From Rouxiella silvae (GTDB lineage: Bacteria; Pseudomonadota; Gammaproteobacteria; Enterobacterales; Enterobacteriaceae), in NCBI RefSeq assembly GCF_002093625.1, contig NZ_MRWD01000011.1, positions 1 through 64,000 on the forward strand: 64,000 bases of DNA, in the 5' to 3' direction. Positions 54,891-63,841 of the stretch are shown piece by piece; within the stretch, counting starts at the first letter, position 1, and each line of letters starts with the position of its first letter. Made by a program: the position numbers and the translations under genes. The notes beneath the pieces are model-generated. The model ran no database searches. It saw nothing but the letters and a program-made list of their open reading frames with translations, and was not told the origin of the DNA.

Positions 54891-56411
54891 TTAACGCCTG
54901 CCATCGCTTGCTGGTGGGCACCCGTCACGTAAATCAAACACCGCCGTTTTCTGGTAAATAAACAAACGATAATCACAGCTCTGGGCCAGATAACGTTCAG
55001 GCTTAAAAGCTTTCATCTCAGGCGTGGTATTGCTGAACGCCATTCTGATATTTTGCCCCCAAAACAGCGGGTAATAGCCCCACGAGTAAGATTCGACCAG
55101 CATGGGCAACTGAATAATACCAATCAACGGAAAAGCACGCAGGCTCGGCTGGACGTCTGGCGATGGGCCAAGTTGACCGATAAAAGCGAGACTGGTGGCT
55201 TCATCCTGCGATATATGAGACAGGTCGGCTTTAATCTGTTGAATGACATTTATCGTATAGTTCTGGGTGTTTACTGCCGTATTAAAGCAGGAGATCATCA
55301 TCACCATGAAATAGAGTAGCGGCACGCAGTATAAGCCTGCCGTAAGATGGCTTACCGAGGGGAATGCCTTAATGCTTACGTAGAAGCAGAACAAAAACAG
55401 GCAGCTGGAGGCAATAATGACGCGTGGAACAAATACCGGACTCGCCAAAATGGTTGAAAGCCCTGAAACGGTGGCGATAACAACGACCGGTGCGGCTAAA
55501 AGCAACAAACCGCTGGCCACTCTAAATCTCGCAGTGATGATCGGTCGACGCAGAGTTGTTAAAAATAGTCTTAGCAATCCCACGAATAAGGTGGCCAATG
55601 GAAGAACAATCAGCAAGACTCTGAGTCCTGGAAAAGCACTCATATACAGGTCAAAGAATTGAACTATATTTCGCGAAAGAATAGGCAGCATGTCTGGGCC
55701 TAATGCCACTATTTTACTGTGTTGCAGACTGTATTCATCAGTGGGCAGCAGGTTAACGATAACAAATTTATAAACCAGTACCGCCGCAACACAGGCAAAA
55801 AACTTGTCACTCAAGAATTTGAGCGAATTTTGTTGTCGGCTCCACAGGCTCACCGTCATTATAACTACGCAGCCGATATAAATATTTAACCCTGTCTGAT
55901 AGGTCATCATCGTTATTAGCAGCAGCGCCGTAGTCAGCAGTAGGTGTTTTATTCTAGAAAGACTCAACGACAGACTGGCAATCATCGCTAAGGCGACTGC
56001 AAGCAGCATCGTCATCGAATCGTAGGAGAAGAGCATCGACTGCGCAAGGAACGGATTGAGAGTCATAAACTGTGCTGGCACCAAGGGCCAGTACCCCTTG
56101 AGGGGCAACTCCAGTTTTTCGACATAAATGACGCTGGCCACCGCCAGAGACCCCAGTCCCAGCAGCAGCGGCAGCGGGGAAACGTCATTTATGATTGAGC
56201 TGAATCTGAGTAACTCATTTAATAGCCAAGTTATGGGTCTGCCGTTACTGAGCCAATAACTTCCACTGCCCCCCATGATGCGATAATAATCATCTTGGTA
56301 GTAAACTTTGTGGGTCAATAAAGGCAAGGTGACCAGTATCCCCACCAAAAAGGTTAACAATATTTTTCTATTACGGCTTACCAACTTAATAATAGGCTGG
56401 CTGGTGTGCAT
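54891..56411 (-). CDS. GtrII-like glucosyltransferase, polytopic membrane protein
   Basis: A 506-residue inner-membrane protein with about ten hydrophobic segments and the GtrII-family N-terminal signature HKVYYQDDYYRIMGGSGSYW followed by NGRPITWLLNELL. The DDYYR acidic pair and the following loop match O-antigen glucosyltransferases that use undecaprenyl-phosphate glucose. No gtrA or gtrB partner is adjacent, so the donor would have to be made elsewhere. AGGAAG precedes the ATG. It lies 51 bases after the MFS gene on the same strand, in a position that in E. coli carries other genes; probably acquired. Confidence 0.78.
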   Translation of the reverse strand: MHTSQPIIKLVSRNRKILLTFLVGILVTLPLLTHKVYYQDDYYRIMGGSGSYWLSNGRPITWLLNELLRFSSIINDVSPLPLLLGLGSLAVASVIYVEKLELPLKGYWPLVPAQFMTLNPFLAQSMLFSYDSMTMLLAVALAMIASLSLSLSRIKHLLLTTALLLITMMTYQTGLNIYIGCVVIMTVSLWSRQQNSLKFLSDKFFACVAAVLVYKFVIVNLLPTDEYSLQHSKIVALGPDMLPILSRNIVQFFDLYMSAFPGLRVLLIVLPLATLFVGLLRLFLTTLRRPIITARFRVASGLLLLAAPVVVIATVSGLSTILASPVFVPRVIIASSCLFLFCFYVSIKAFPSVSHLTAGLYCVPLLYFMVMMISCFNTAVNTQNYTINVIQQIKADLSHISQDEATSLAFIGQLGPSPDVQPSLRAFPLIGIIQLPMLVESYSWGYYPLFWGQNIRMAFSNTTPEMKAFKPERYLAQSCDYRLFIYQKTAVFDLRDGCPPASDGRR

Positions 56412-56462
56412 TTTTTTCTTCCTGATAATGCTTTTGATAAAAGGCCGAGGTAACCAGTGAAA

Positions 56463-57944
56463 TTACTTTTTGCTTTGCACCGGCCGCTGGCCTGCTGGAA
56501 TAAGCAGTGCTGCAGCCAGTGCGAATATCGATATTGCCGCCGCAAGAATAAATACCCAATGCAGAGACGCTGAGACCTGCTCAATAATATGGCCTAATTG
56601 ACCGGTGGATAGTTGCTGCCTCAGCGGTTTATCCATCAACGTTTGTACTGGATCACTGAGCGTGGGTAAGCGGTGCTGCAAATTAAGATTCAGCGTTGCT
56701 CCTAGTATCGCCGTGCCCAGCGCAGAGCCAAGCATACGGGTGAACAGCGTAGATGCGGTTGCGATACCGCGCACCGAAGCTTCTACCGAGTTCTGCACAG
56801 AGACTAAAAACGTAGTGTTGCACAACCCCATTCCGGCTCCAATCATAAATGAAGCGCATCTCGCCCACGCCAATCCTGAGTCTGCTGTTAACATCAATAG
56901 CGACAGGCTACCCGCCACTAAAAGCAGCGCACCAAGCATGACGGTAAATCGATACGAGGTGGCCTGCATTAAATTGCCGCTAAGCGTGCTGGCTAAGGGC
57001 CAGCCAATCGACATCAGCGCCAGCGTAGTGCCCGCCTGAAGCGGTGATCCGCCAAGAACGCCCTGCACATAGGTGGGTAAAAAAGCGCTAATCCCCATCA
57101 TGCTTGCACCAATGACCAATCCGCCAATGTTGCCGGCAACAACGACTTTGTTTTGCCACAGTGTTAACGGAAACAGCGGTTCTGGCGCCCTGCGCTCTTG
57201 TCGAATAAGCAGCAGTGTAGCCAGCACCGCCACGCCAACCAGCAGCAACGAGTAATAACCAAAAGTCTCGGCCTGCAACAGCGCAAGCAGCAGTGCGGCA
57301 ACGGCAGTTGAAAGCAAAACGGTGCCCGCCATATCCAATGCGTGCTGTTTTTTGGTTTCTTCAGCGGGTAAATAGCGCGCCAAAATGATCATCGCCACAA
57401 CGCCAATGGGTAAGTTAATCCAAAATACTATTGACCAGTGAAAATGCTGCACGATAAACGCGCCCAGCAGAGGGCCGATAATCGCAGAAACGCCCCACAC
57501 GCTGGCAAGATACCCCTGTGCTTTTGCTCGCTCATGAGGACCATAAATGTTGGCAATCAGGGTTGTTGCTACCGGAGTAATAGCCCCAGCACCCAACCCC
57601 TGCAACGCGCGGAAGGCAATCATCCACACCAATGAAGGCGCGAATCCACACAGCACGGAACCGGTCAAAAAAAGAAACGTGCCAATAAAAAACATTTTTC
57701 TACAGCCGTAAAGGTCCGCCAATCGGCCGTAGATAGGCACAGTGATAGCCTGGGTCAGCAAATAAATGGCGAACACCCAGCCAAGCAGCGAAAAACCACC
57801 AAGTTCTGCAATAATACTTGGCATCGCAGTGGCAACAATGGTCACTTCTACCGCCGCCATAAACATTGACAGCATGCAGGCGGTGAGGACTAAGGGACGG
57901 TGACGGCTGTTGACGTGGATGTCAGGTAAGGTATTAGTAGCGAT
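56463..57944 (-). CDS. MFS efflux transporter, DHA2/14-TMS type, with apparent AUC start codon
   Basis: A 493-residue drug:H+ antiporter of the DHA2 family: CMLSMFMAAVEVTIVATAMP in segment 1, GRLADLYGCRKMFFIG in the 2-3 loop, FRALQGLGAGAITPVATTLI and IIGPLLGAFIVQHFHW (antiporter motif). The first ATG in frame (57875) falls inside segment 1 and has no ribosome site. Reading upstream, ATNTLPDIHVNSRHRPLVLT completes a normal N-terminus. A good AGGAG stands seven bases before codon ATC at 57944-57942, so translation apparently starts at AUC. A mutated start that cripples the gene, or a base-calling error, is the alternative. Confidence 0.78.
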   Translation of the reverse strand: MATNTLPDIHVNSRHRPLVLTACMLSMFMAAVEVTIVATAMPSIIAELGGFSLLGWVFAIYLLTQAITVPIYGRLADLYGCRKMFFIGTFLFLTGSVLCGFAPSLVWMIAFRALQGLGAGAITPVATTLIANIYGPHERAKAQGYLASVWGVSAIIGPLLGAFIVQHFHWSIVFWINLPIGVVAMIILARYLPAEETKKQHALDMAGTVLLSTAVAALLLALLQAETFGYYSLLLVGVAVLATLLLIRQERRAPEPLFPLTLWQNKVVVAGNIGGLVIGASMMGISAFLPTYVQGVLGGSPLQAGTTLALMSIGWPLASTLSGNLMQATSYRFTVMLGALLLVAGSLSLLMLTADSGLAWARCASFMIGAGMGLCNTTFLVSVQNSVEASVRGIATASTLFTRMLGSALGTAILGATLNLNLQHRLPTLSDPVQTLMDKPLRQQLSTGQLGHIIEQVSASLHWVFILAAAISIFALAAALLIPAGQRPVQSKK

Positions 57945-58153
57945 GGTCTTTCTCCTGTTTCGTTCAATGGATCAGTATATCAGCGAGCTCTGAAGTGATA
58001 AGCGCTTATCGTATCAATTTGGGAGATGGATCCAGGCAATTTATTTGAAATAAATAGCGAGTATATTTTATTCAAAAGAGGAGCAGTGACGAGCAGATTG
58101 TCGATGTTTTACGATAGAGTAAAGCAGATAAAGTGACGTAGAAAAGTAAGTTA

Positions 58154-58185
58154 AACGGCCAAAGGGGTCACTTACTCAGGCCGTT
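58154..58185 (-). terminator. probable terminator of bioD2
   Basis: AACGGCC and GGCCGTT make a seven-pair stem with an 18-base loop just past the bioD2 stop; on the minus strand it is followed by TTAACTTACTTTTC. Confidence 0.5.
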
Positions 58186-58200
58186 CTGCTCGGTTAAGAA

Positions 58201-58905
58201 TTACTTATTATTAGTCGCAGCTTTCGCTAAGGACGATTGGCCGACCAAGGGTGACAGGTCAAGAAATTTAGCCATTTCGCGCGACTCAGCACGGGGAAGA
58301 TAAGGGATTTCACCTAACAGGGGAGCCTCTATATTTTGCCTAATGGCGGCAATGGTTTCGCCATAGTGAGCCAGACAGGGGTTAATTCTATTGGCAACCC
58401 ACCCTAACAGGCACACGCCATCGGCAATGATAGACTGCGCCGCCATTAACGCCTGACTCACGCAGCCTTCCTGGATACCAACCACCAAAACCACCGGCAT
58501 TTGGCTTTGTACCACCCATTCAGAATAGGACTGAGCGGGAGTGATTAATGTTCGCCATCCGTCACAGCCTTCTACCACCACGGTATCGGCCTCAAGGCGC
58601 ATAAACTGTAGGCCTGCTGTTATCTGGTCGAAGAGATCTAGCGGCAGTTCGCTGGTAAAAATGTCCTCGTCGGATAAAGCAAACGGGGTTATTTTTGCAA
58701 GCGGATAAGATATTGAAGAGGATTTTTGTAGGGTAACCGCATCTTTATTACGTACACCATCCGCCAGTTCCTGACTACCGGTTGCAATAGGTTTATAACC
58801 TAGTACAATTTTCCCCTGCGCCGACATTGCCTGTAACAGAGCGCGCGAAACAATGGTTTTACCTACACGGGAATCCGTACCCGTTACAAAAAAATGCGTT
58901 AACAT
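58201..58905 (-). CDS. bioD2: dethiobiotin synthetase paralogue BioD2 (YnfK)
   Basis: ATP-dependent carboxylase-type enzyme closing the ureido ring of dethiobiotin from 7,8-diaminopelargonate and CO2. The 234-residue protein has FFVTGTDSRVGKTIVSRAL (P-loop, with Arg-Val where BioD usually has Thr-Glu-Val), LGYKPIATGSQE, and VVEGCDGWRTLI where BioD has VEGAGG. Its place beside mlc matches E. coli ynfK/bioD2 rather than the bio operon. Whether it makes dethiobiotin in vivo is uncertain. Confidence 0.88.
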   Translation of the reverse strand: MLTHFFVTGTDSRVGKTIVSRALLQAMSAQGKIVLGYKPIATGSQELADGVRNKDAVTLQKSSSISYPLAKITPFALSDEDIFTSELPLDLFDQITAGLQFMRLEADTVVVEGCDGWRTLITPAQSYSEWVVQSQMPVVLVVGIQEGCVSQALMAAQSIIADGVCLLGWVANRINPCLAHYGETIAAIRQNIEAPLLGEIPYLPRAESREMAKFLDLSPLVGQSSLAKAATNNK

Positions 58906-59228
58906 AGTCCAGTTTACTCCAAAATAACTCCATTTAATAATTAATCGCCTTGAGAGAAAGCGGCAAATGTGTATTTTAAATGACCAAATATGCGTAAATT
59001 CTAGGTGATTGTTAAAGTGAGCAACTTGCGTTAGCGCAATGTTTTGTCGAGTTAAGGTTTTGTTGTGGTATCACAGCAAAATAGCTCATCATTAAGATAG
59101 TCAATCTCAAGTTTACGAGTCATTATTTATGCAGGAAATACCTCAGCTGTACTACTCCGGGAAACTGCTCGCGAGATAGTTCTCTTTACTCAAGGTGAGA
59201 AAATGCAGGTGGCGAAAATTTAAAGAAT
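58906..59228. other. intergenic region upstream of bioD2
   Basis: 323 AT-rich bases without a credible gene. A 16-codon ATG frame at about 59129 has no ribosome site. The bioD2 promoter should lie near 58920-58990. Confidence 0.35.
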
Positions 59229-59624
59229 TTAGAATGAACCATCGGGATTTTTTATTAAAAGGGTGTAGGTTTTATCGAACTCACCCGTTCTGGATAACAT
59301 CCCGCCCCCTAACCCACCAGATACGCGTATTTTCACAATTCCTCCCTTCGTTGGAACACCTGTGATCTGGACACAATTGTTGGACACTGCTTCATCACAA
59401 TATTTTATCTCAAGCCCAATGTTGTCCGGAGTGATATCAGCAAAAAATACCTTTTTACCTTCCATAGAATAAGAAAGAACACGACCACCTATTACTGTAA
59501 CTTGCTCGTTATAATTCTTACCTATCGTACCATCATTAAGCTTATTTTTTTCCGGAATGAAGTCTGCATGCAGTGTACAAGCTGACAATCCAAACAGAAA
59601 AAATGAAAGCAGGATATTTTTCAT
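59229..59624 (-). CDS. small lipoprotein of unknown function
   Basis: A 131-residue predicted lipoprotein with signal MKNILLSFFLFGLSAC (lipobox LSAC). The mature part looks all-beta, with VTVIGGRVLSYSMEGKKVFF, ITGVPTKGGIVKIRVSGGLG and a YTLLIKNPDG end that resembles a small immunoglobulin-like or putative-Ig (He_PIG-like) repeat. By eye it is more AT-rich than its neighbours and it sits between bioD2 and mlc, which suggests a recent insertion. No family is recognised with confidence. Confidence 0.65.
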   Translation of the reverse strand: MKNILLSFFLFGLSACTLHADFIPEKNKLNDGTIGKNYNEQVTVIGGRVLSYSMEGKKVFFADITPDNIGLEIKYCDEAVSNNCVQITGVPTKGGIVKIRVSGGLGGGMLSRTGEFDKTYTLLIKNPDGSF

Positions 59625-59868
59625 GTTATTTTAATGATTTAAAAACCATTCCTCCGAAAAAGCGCTTGATAAAAAAAGACAGATCCCTACTTGGTTTGAT
59701 CTGGTCAAAAACCTCACCCCATGAAAATAATTTCAAATTAACAGTTCCATTGGTTTGCTGTGTTAACGGCCCCTCCCAAACAATCCAGTGCGTAGGTAAC
59801 AAAACGCTTATTTTATCGAATTTTCACTTATTGTTGCCGTATGGTTGAGGTTGTCATGCAACAGACAC

Positions 59869-61086
59869 TTAACCTTGTAACAGCTTAACCAGAAGTGAGC
59901 CGTTATACAGTGCGTCTTTTACTAACGCCGCGCCGGGCATAGTTCCGTGGTTAAAGAACTGAGTGGATTCTAACTGGATATTCTCACTATAGGCGGGTAA
60001 ACACTGCTGCTGAATACAGGACATAATCGCCGGGTGCAGTATCGCTTTTGCTTGATTCAACGGTGAGCCGATCAAGACTTTTTCTGGATTAAACAGATTG
60101 ACCATAATAGCCAGAATTCTGCCAACGTTCTGCCCTACACCAATGATAACATCGCGCGCCAGTGCATCACCGCGGTTGGCGGCATCACACAGATTTTCTA
60201 CCGTAATGAGCTGCGAATTTAGCAGCGAGTTATTAGCCACAGCAAGCCGCTGACGGACCAGTTCGAGAATATTATCAATGCTGGCGAGAGTTTCAAGACA
60301 CCCGTGATTGCCGCAGTAACAGCGTTTACCGTAAGGATCAACCTGGGTATGCCCAATCTCAACTACGCTGCTGGTATTGCCGTGTAATACCTGCCCCCCC
60401 GTGATGACGCCAGCGCCGACGTTATCGTCAATAACGACTTGAATAACGTTGCGATAGCCCCGCGACGCTCCATACAGTGATTCGGCCTTGGTCCATGCCG
60501 CAATGTCGTGCTGAATAAATACCGGTAGACCACTGCGTTCGGCCAACACAGGACCCAGTGGCACCGATTCAACAGGATAGAAAGGCATTTTATGAATAAT
60601 GCCGCGCGGAGCATCAATCATGCCCGGCAAGGTTATTGCCATTGCCGTGAGGCGTTCGAGCTTGCGCTGATGAAGAATAAAGAAGCTGTCGATATGCGCA
60701 ACAACGCGGTCCAAGAAAGGCACGGGGTTTTCGGCAGGTAGAGGTACGATGTCTTCAACAACCAGTTTACTGCTCAGATCGCGCAGGCTAAGCGTAAGCG
60801 TGCCCAGACTGATGCGTGCAGAAAGGTAATGCCACGCCTGGGTGTCGAGAATAAGCCCCACCGCAGGTCGACCTCGACTGCCCGGCTCCTGATATTCAGT
60901 TTCCTGAACTAAATGGGCCTGCAAAAGCTCGCGAACAATTTTGGTTATGCTGGCGGGGGCAAGCTGGGCCTTCTTGGAGAGTTCGATGCGGGAAATTGGA
61001 CCAAACTGGTCTATTAGTCGGTAGACTGTACCGGCATTAATTTGCTTAATTTGGTCAATGTGTCCCGGCTGGCCTTCCACTATCAC
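59869..61086 (-). CDS. mlc: Mlc, glucose-responsive ROK repressor
   Basis: Global repressor of PTS genes (ptsG, manXYZ, ptsHI), inactivated when dephosphorylated EIICB-Glc tethers it to the membrane. The 405 residues align end to end with E. coli Mlc (406): QPGHIDQIKQINAGTVYRLI, LAPASITKIVRELLQAHLVQ, SRGRPAVGLILDT, HTQVDPYGKRCYCGNHGCLE (zinc site) and LVKDALYNGSLLVKLLQG. Start is the GTG at 61086, giving the E. coli N-terminus length. A Mlc-like operator lies 14-36 bases upstream. Confidence 0.96.
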   Translation of the reverse strand: MIVEGQPGHIDQIKQINAGTVYRLIDQFGPISRIELSKKAQLAPASITKIVRELLQAHLVQETEYQEPGSRGRPAVGLILDTQAWHYLSARISLGTLTLSLRDLSSKLVVEDIVPLPAENPVPFLDRVVAHIDSFFILHQRKLERLTAMAITLPGMIDAPRGIIHKMPFYPVESVPLGPVLAERSGLPVFIQHDIAAWTKAESLYGASRGYRNVIQVVIDDNVGAGVITGGQVLHGNTSSVVEIGHTQVDPYGKRCYCGNHGCLETLASIDNILELVRQRLAVANNSLLNSQLITVENLCDAANRGDALARDVIIGVGQNVGRILAIMVNLFNPEKVLIGSPLNQAKAILHPAIMSCIQQQCLPAYSENIQLESTQFFNHGTMPGAALVKDALYNGSLLVKLLQG

Positions 61087-61099
61087 TCAACTTGCCTCG

Positions 61100-61122
61100 T
61101 TATTTTTCGCGCTTCGAAATAA
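61100..61122. promoter_or_regulatory. Mlc operator (autoregulation)
   Basis: TTATTT (61100-61105) and AAATAA (61117-61122) flank an eleven-base CG-centred spacer containing TTCGCGCTTCG, the layout of Mlc/NagC boxes. Position directly before mlc indicates autorepression. Confidence 0.65.
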
Positions 61123-61234
61123 ATATTAAAGGTTATGTTGTGGCTTTTGTCATTTATCTTCAACTATTTGATTCGATATGTGATTTAGAGCACACAATAC
61201 CTTTGTCAATGCGGGAAATTTCAGCATTTCGCTT

Positions 61235-62137
61235 TTAATCGCCCTCCTCCATCATCATTTTAGCCAGTGCTGAGGCAGGAGCAGAAAGTGGCCGGTGTCG
61301 ATGGCTGACCAGCCACACTTGCGTATTAACTTGCTCGTCTTTGAACGAAAGATATTTGACGCCGTCAACCTGTATTCGTTTATAGGATGCTGGCAGAATG
61401 GAAACGCCTAAACCGGCTGAAATGAGGCCAATAATGGTCAGCGCTTCCCCGACCTCTTGGGTAATAAAGGGCGTAATGCCTGCCTGAGCAAGGCGCTGCA
61501 ATATGTCGTCATATAAAGATGTCCCTACATCTTTTGAGAAAAATACGAACGGTTGATCGGCCAAATGACTGAAAGTTAGTTCACCCAAAGGGAGTTTCGT
61601 CAGTTGATGATCCGCGGGTACTACCGCCACGAGAGGTTCTGATCTGAGTATGTGGTGCTGCAATACGTCAGGCAATATGCCGTTACGCATAACACCGAGA
61701 TCGAGCGTCCCAGCAACTAAAGGTGCCATCTGCTGCTGACTGTTTAGTTCTTCTATACGAATATTCACCTGAGGATGGGCCATGCGGAATCGCTGAAAAG
61801 TGCGCGAGATTTTCTTCAGAAATGGTGCCGACGAAGTCAGTCCTATGGTCAATTTCCCCTCCTCGCCGCGATGGATACGTGCCGCCTGCTCCGAGATGTC
61901 ATGCACTTTTCCAACTATGCCCTTAGCCTCTTTCAAAAACATCTCTCCGGCTTGGGTCAGTCGTACGCTGCGATTGTTACGATAAAGCAGAACGGCACCG
62001 ATTTGCGATTCAAGTGATTGAATTTGCTGGCTCAAAGGGGGTTGAGACATGTTTAGCTTATCTGCTGCACGTCCAAAATGAAGCTCCTCGGCCACGGCAA
62101 TGAAATAGCGTAGATGCCTTAGTTCAATATTGTTCAC
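61235..62137 (-). CDS. ynfL: LysR-family regulator YnfL
   Basis: A 300-residue LysR-type regulator aligned with E. coli YnfL: IELRHLRYFIAVAEELHFGR, ADKLNMSQPPLSQQIQSLES in the DNA-binding domain, then PFVFFSKDVGTSLYDDIL and TQEVGEALTIIGLISAGLGV in the ligand domain. It is divergent from ynfM as in E. coli and probably controls it. Effector unknown. Confidence 0.92.
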   Translation of the reverse strand: MNNIELRHLRYFIAVAEELHFGRAADKLNMSQPPLSQQIQSLESQIGAVLLYRNNRSVRLTQAGEMFLKEAKGIVGKVHDISEQAARIHRGEEGKLTIGLTSSAPFLKKISRTFQRFRMAHPQVNIRIEELNSQQQMAPLVAGTLDLGVMRNGILPDVLQHHILRSEPLVAVVPADHQLTKLPLGELTFSHLADQPFVFFSKDVGTSLYDDILQRLAQAGITPFITQEVGEALTIIGLISAGLGVSILPASYKRIQVDGVKYLSFKDEQVNTQVWLVSHRHRPLSAPASALAKMMMEEGD

Positions 62138-62162
62138 AAAAACCTCATTGAGATCTTTAAGA

Positions 62163-62174
62163 TATCAAATGATA
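62163..62174. promoter_or_regulatory. candidate YnfL operator
   Basis: TATCA-AA-TGATA, a short dyad in the ynfL-ynfM divergent region, AT-rich as LysR sites often are. Weak evidence. Confidence 0.3.
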
Positions 62175-62265
62175 GTAATTAATATATTAGAAAAAGTATT
62201 CAATTCTGCGTAAAATTTTTTGACACCGCCTTTATGGTTTCAAAGTATTCTACTAAGGATAAAAA

Positions 62266-63567
62266 GTGAACATCACGCATCGGCAGTCCGCAACCCCAGC
62301 GGCTGGCCAATCGGTAAATGATGACGAACTGCAAGTTTCAATACCGCACGTATCGCCGCAAGAAAAAGACCTGTTCATTAAACGTGGTACGCCACAGTTT
62401 ATTCGTGTAACACTGGCATTGTTCTCGGCTGGACTGGCTACCTTTGCCCTACTTTACTGCGTGCAACCGATAATGCCTGTACTTTCCCTGGATTTCGGTG
62501 TGTCGCCGGCGGCAAGCAGCCTTTCACTTTCCGCGGCAACGGGCCTGATGGCCATCGGTTTGCTGTTCACAGGGCCTATTTCGGATGCTGTTGGTCGTAA
62601 AAATGTAATGGTTGTAGGCCTAATGCTTGCCGCTGCCTGCACATTAATCTGTTCGGTGATGACCAGTTGGCACGCTATTTTGGTGATGCGTGCTTTGGTT
62701 GGCCTCTCGCTAAGCGGCGTTGCCGCGGTGGCAATGACTTATCTGAGTGAAGAGATACATCCTAGCGTAGTCGCCTTCTCAATGGGATTGTACATTAGCG
62801 GTAATTCAATTGGCGGGATGAGTGGTCGTCTGGTGACGGGTGTACTGACCGATTTTGTCTCTTGGCGCGTCGCTATAGCCTTTATCGGCGTATTAGCCTT
62901 ACTCTCCGCCAGTATGTTTTGGAAAATACTTCCCGCTTCTCGTCATTTTCGAGCCAGCTCACTGAGCCTACGCAAGTTAGTGATAAATTTCAGGATCCAC
63001 TGGCGTGACAGCGGGCTTCCCTTGCTGTTTGCCGAAGGATTTCTGCTAATGGGCAGCTTCGTGACCATGTTTAACTACATTGGTTATCGACTGCTTGGCG
63101 CGCCCTATCACCTCAGCCAGGCGCTGGTAGGTATTCTGTCGATTGCCTACCTAATGGGGACCTATAGCTCGCCAAAAGCGGGGGCATTAACCGCCGTCTA
63201 CGGCCGTGGACCCATCTTGATTGGTGCACTGATCATGATGCTGGTTGGGATATTGGTCACTGCATTTACGTCAGTTTGGTTAGTATTTATCGGCATGGCG
63301 ATGGTCACGGCGGGATTCTTTGCCGCTCACTCGGTAGCAAGCGGCTGGATTGGTAAACGCGCCCGCCGAGCCAAAGGCCAGGCATCATCACTTTACCTGT
63401 TTTGCTACTACGCCGGCTCTAGCGTTGCGGGTACATTAGGCGGCGTATTCTGGAATAAATTTTCCTGGACTGGGATCACCGGCTATATCTGCGTAATGCT
63501 GATTATTGCGGTTGGCATTGGATATCGACTGATGAAACTGCCGGAATCGCGCATTATCCGCAGTTAA
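62266..63567 (+). CDS. ynfM: MFS transporter YnfM
   Basis: A 433-residue inner-membrane MFS exporter orthologous to E. coli YnfM: FIKRGTPQFIRVTLALFSAG, LATFALLYCVQPIMPVLS, TYLSEEIHPSVVAFSMGLYI, SGNSIGGMSGRLVTGVLTDF and AEGFLLMGSFVTMFNYIGYR. The family exports arabinose or related compounds in some assays, but the physiological substrate is open. Start is GTG at 62266 after AAGGATAAAAA. Confidence 0.93.
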   Translation: MNITHRQSATPAAGQSVNDDELQVSIPHVSPQEKDLFIKRGTPQFIRVTLALFSAGLATFALLYCVQPIMPVLSLDFGVSPAASSLSLSAATGLMAIGLLFTGPISDAVGRKNVMVVGLMLAAACTLICSVMTSWHAILVMRALVGLSLSGVAAVAMTYLSEEIHPSVVAFSMGLYISGNSIGGMSGRLVTGVLTDFVSWRVAIAFIGVLALLSASMFWKILPASRHFRASSLSLRKLVINFRIHWRDSGLPLLFAEGFLLMGSFVTMFNYIGYRLLGAPYHLSQALVGILSIAYLMGTYSSPKAGALTAVYGRGPILIGALIMMLVGILVTAFTSVWLVFIGMAMVTAGFFAAHSVASGWIGKRARRAKGQASSLYLFCYYAGSSVAGTLGGVFWNKFSWTGITGYICVMLIIAVGIGYRLMKLPESRIIRS

Positions 63568-63586
63568 AATGTCGCACAGAGTCACT

Positions 63587-63614
63587 AAAGGGTTGAGTTG
63601 AGTCGCAACCCTTT
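63587..63614 (+). terminator. terminator of ynfM
   Basis: AAAGGGTTG and CAACCCTTT form a nine-pair stem with a ten-base loop twenty bases after the ynfM stop. Confidence 0.75.
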
Positions 63615-63712
63615 CCCACGCAATCAACCTCGCTTAACGTTCAAATCCCTTTCTATCTTACAAAGCGAATCAAGCTTTGACGCTGAGGTGTGCACTGTAC
63701 TTTATCAACCGA

Positions 63713-63735
63713 TAAATGTATGTTGTAACTAAATT
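63713..63735 (+). other. Ter site 1 (Tus-binding replication arrest site)
   Basis: Contains GTATGTTGTAACTAAA, the conserved Ter core, with G at position 6 of the 23-base site. Orientation is that of E. coli TerB before tus, which stops forks moving left to right in this window. Confidence 0.93.
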
Positions 63736-63810
63736 ATGTTGGTTGATGGTTATTGGCAGGCATTATTCTTTCTCAGAAGCTTAAGTATGCACCGTTAAGG
63801 TTACTGTACT

Positions 63811-63833
63811 ATATTGTATGTTGTAACTAATTG
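63811..63833 (+). other. Ter site 2, overlapping the tus ribosome site region
   Basis: TGTATGTTGTAACTAA is repeated exactly 98 bases after site 1 in the same orientation. It ends beside the GGAGG of tus and is placed to autorepress tus as TerB does in E. coli. Confidence 0.93.
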
Positions 63834-63841
63834 GAGGGGTA

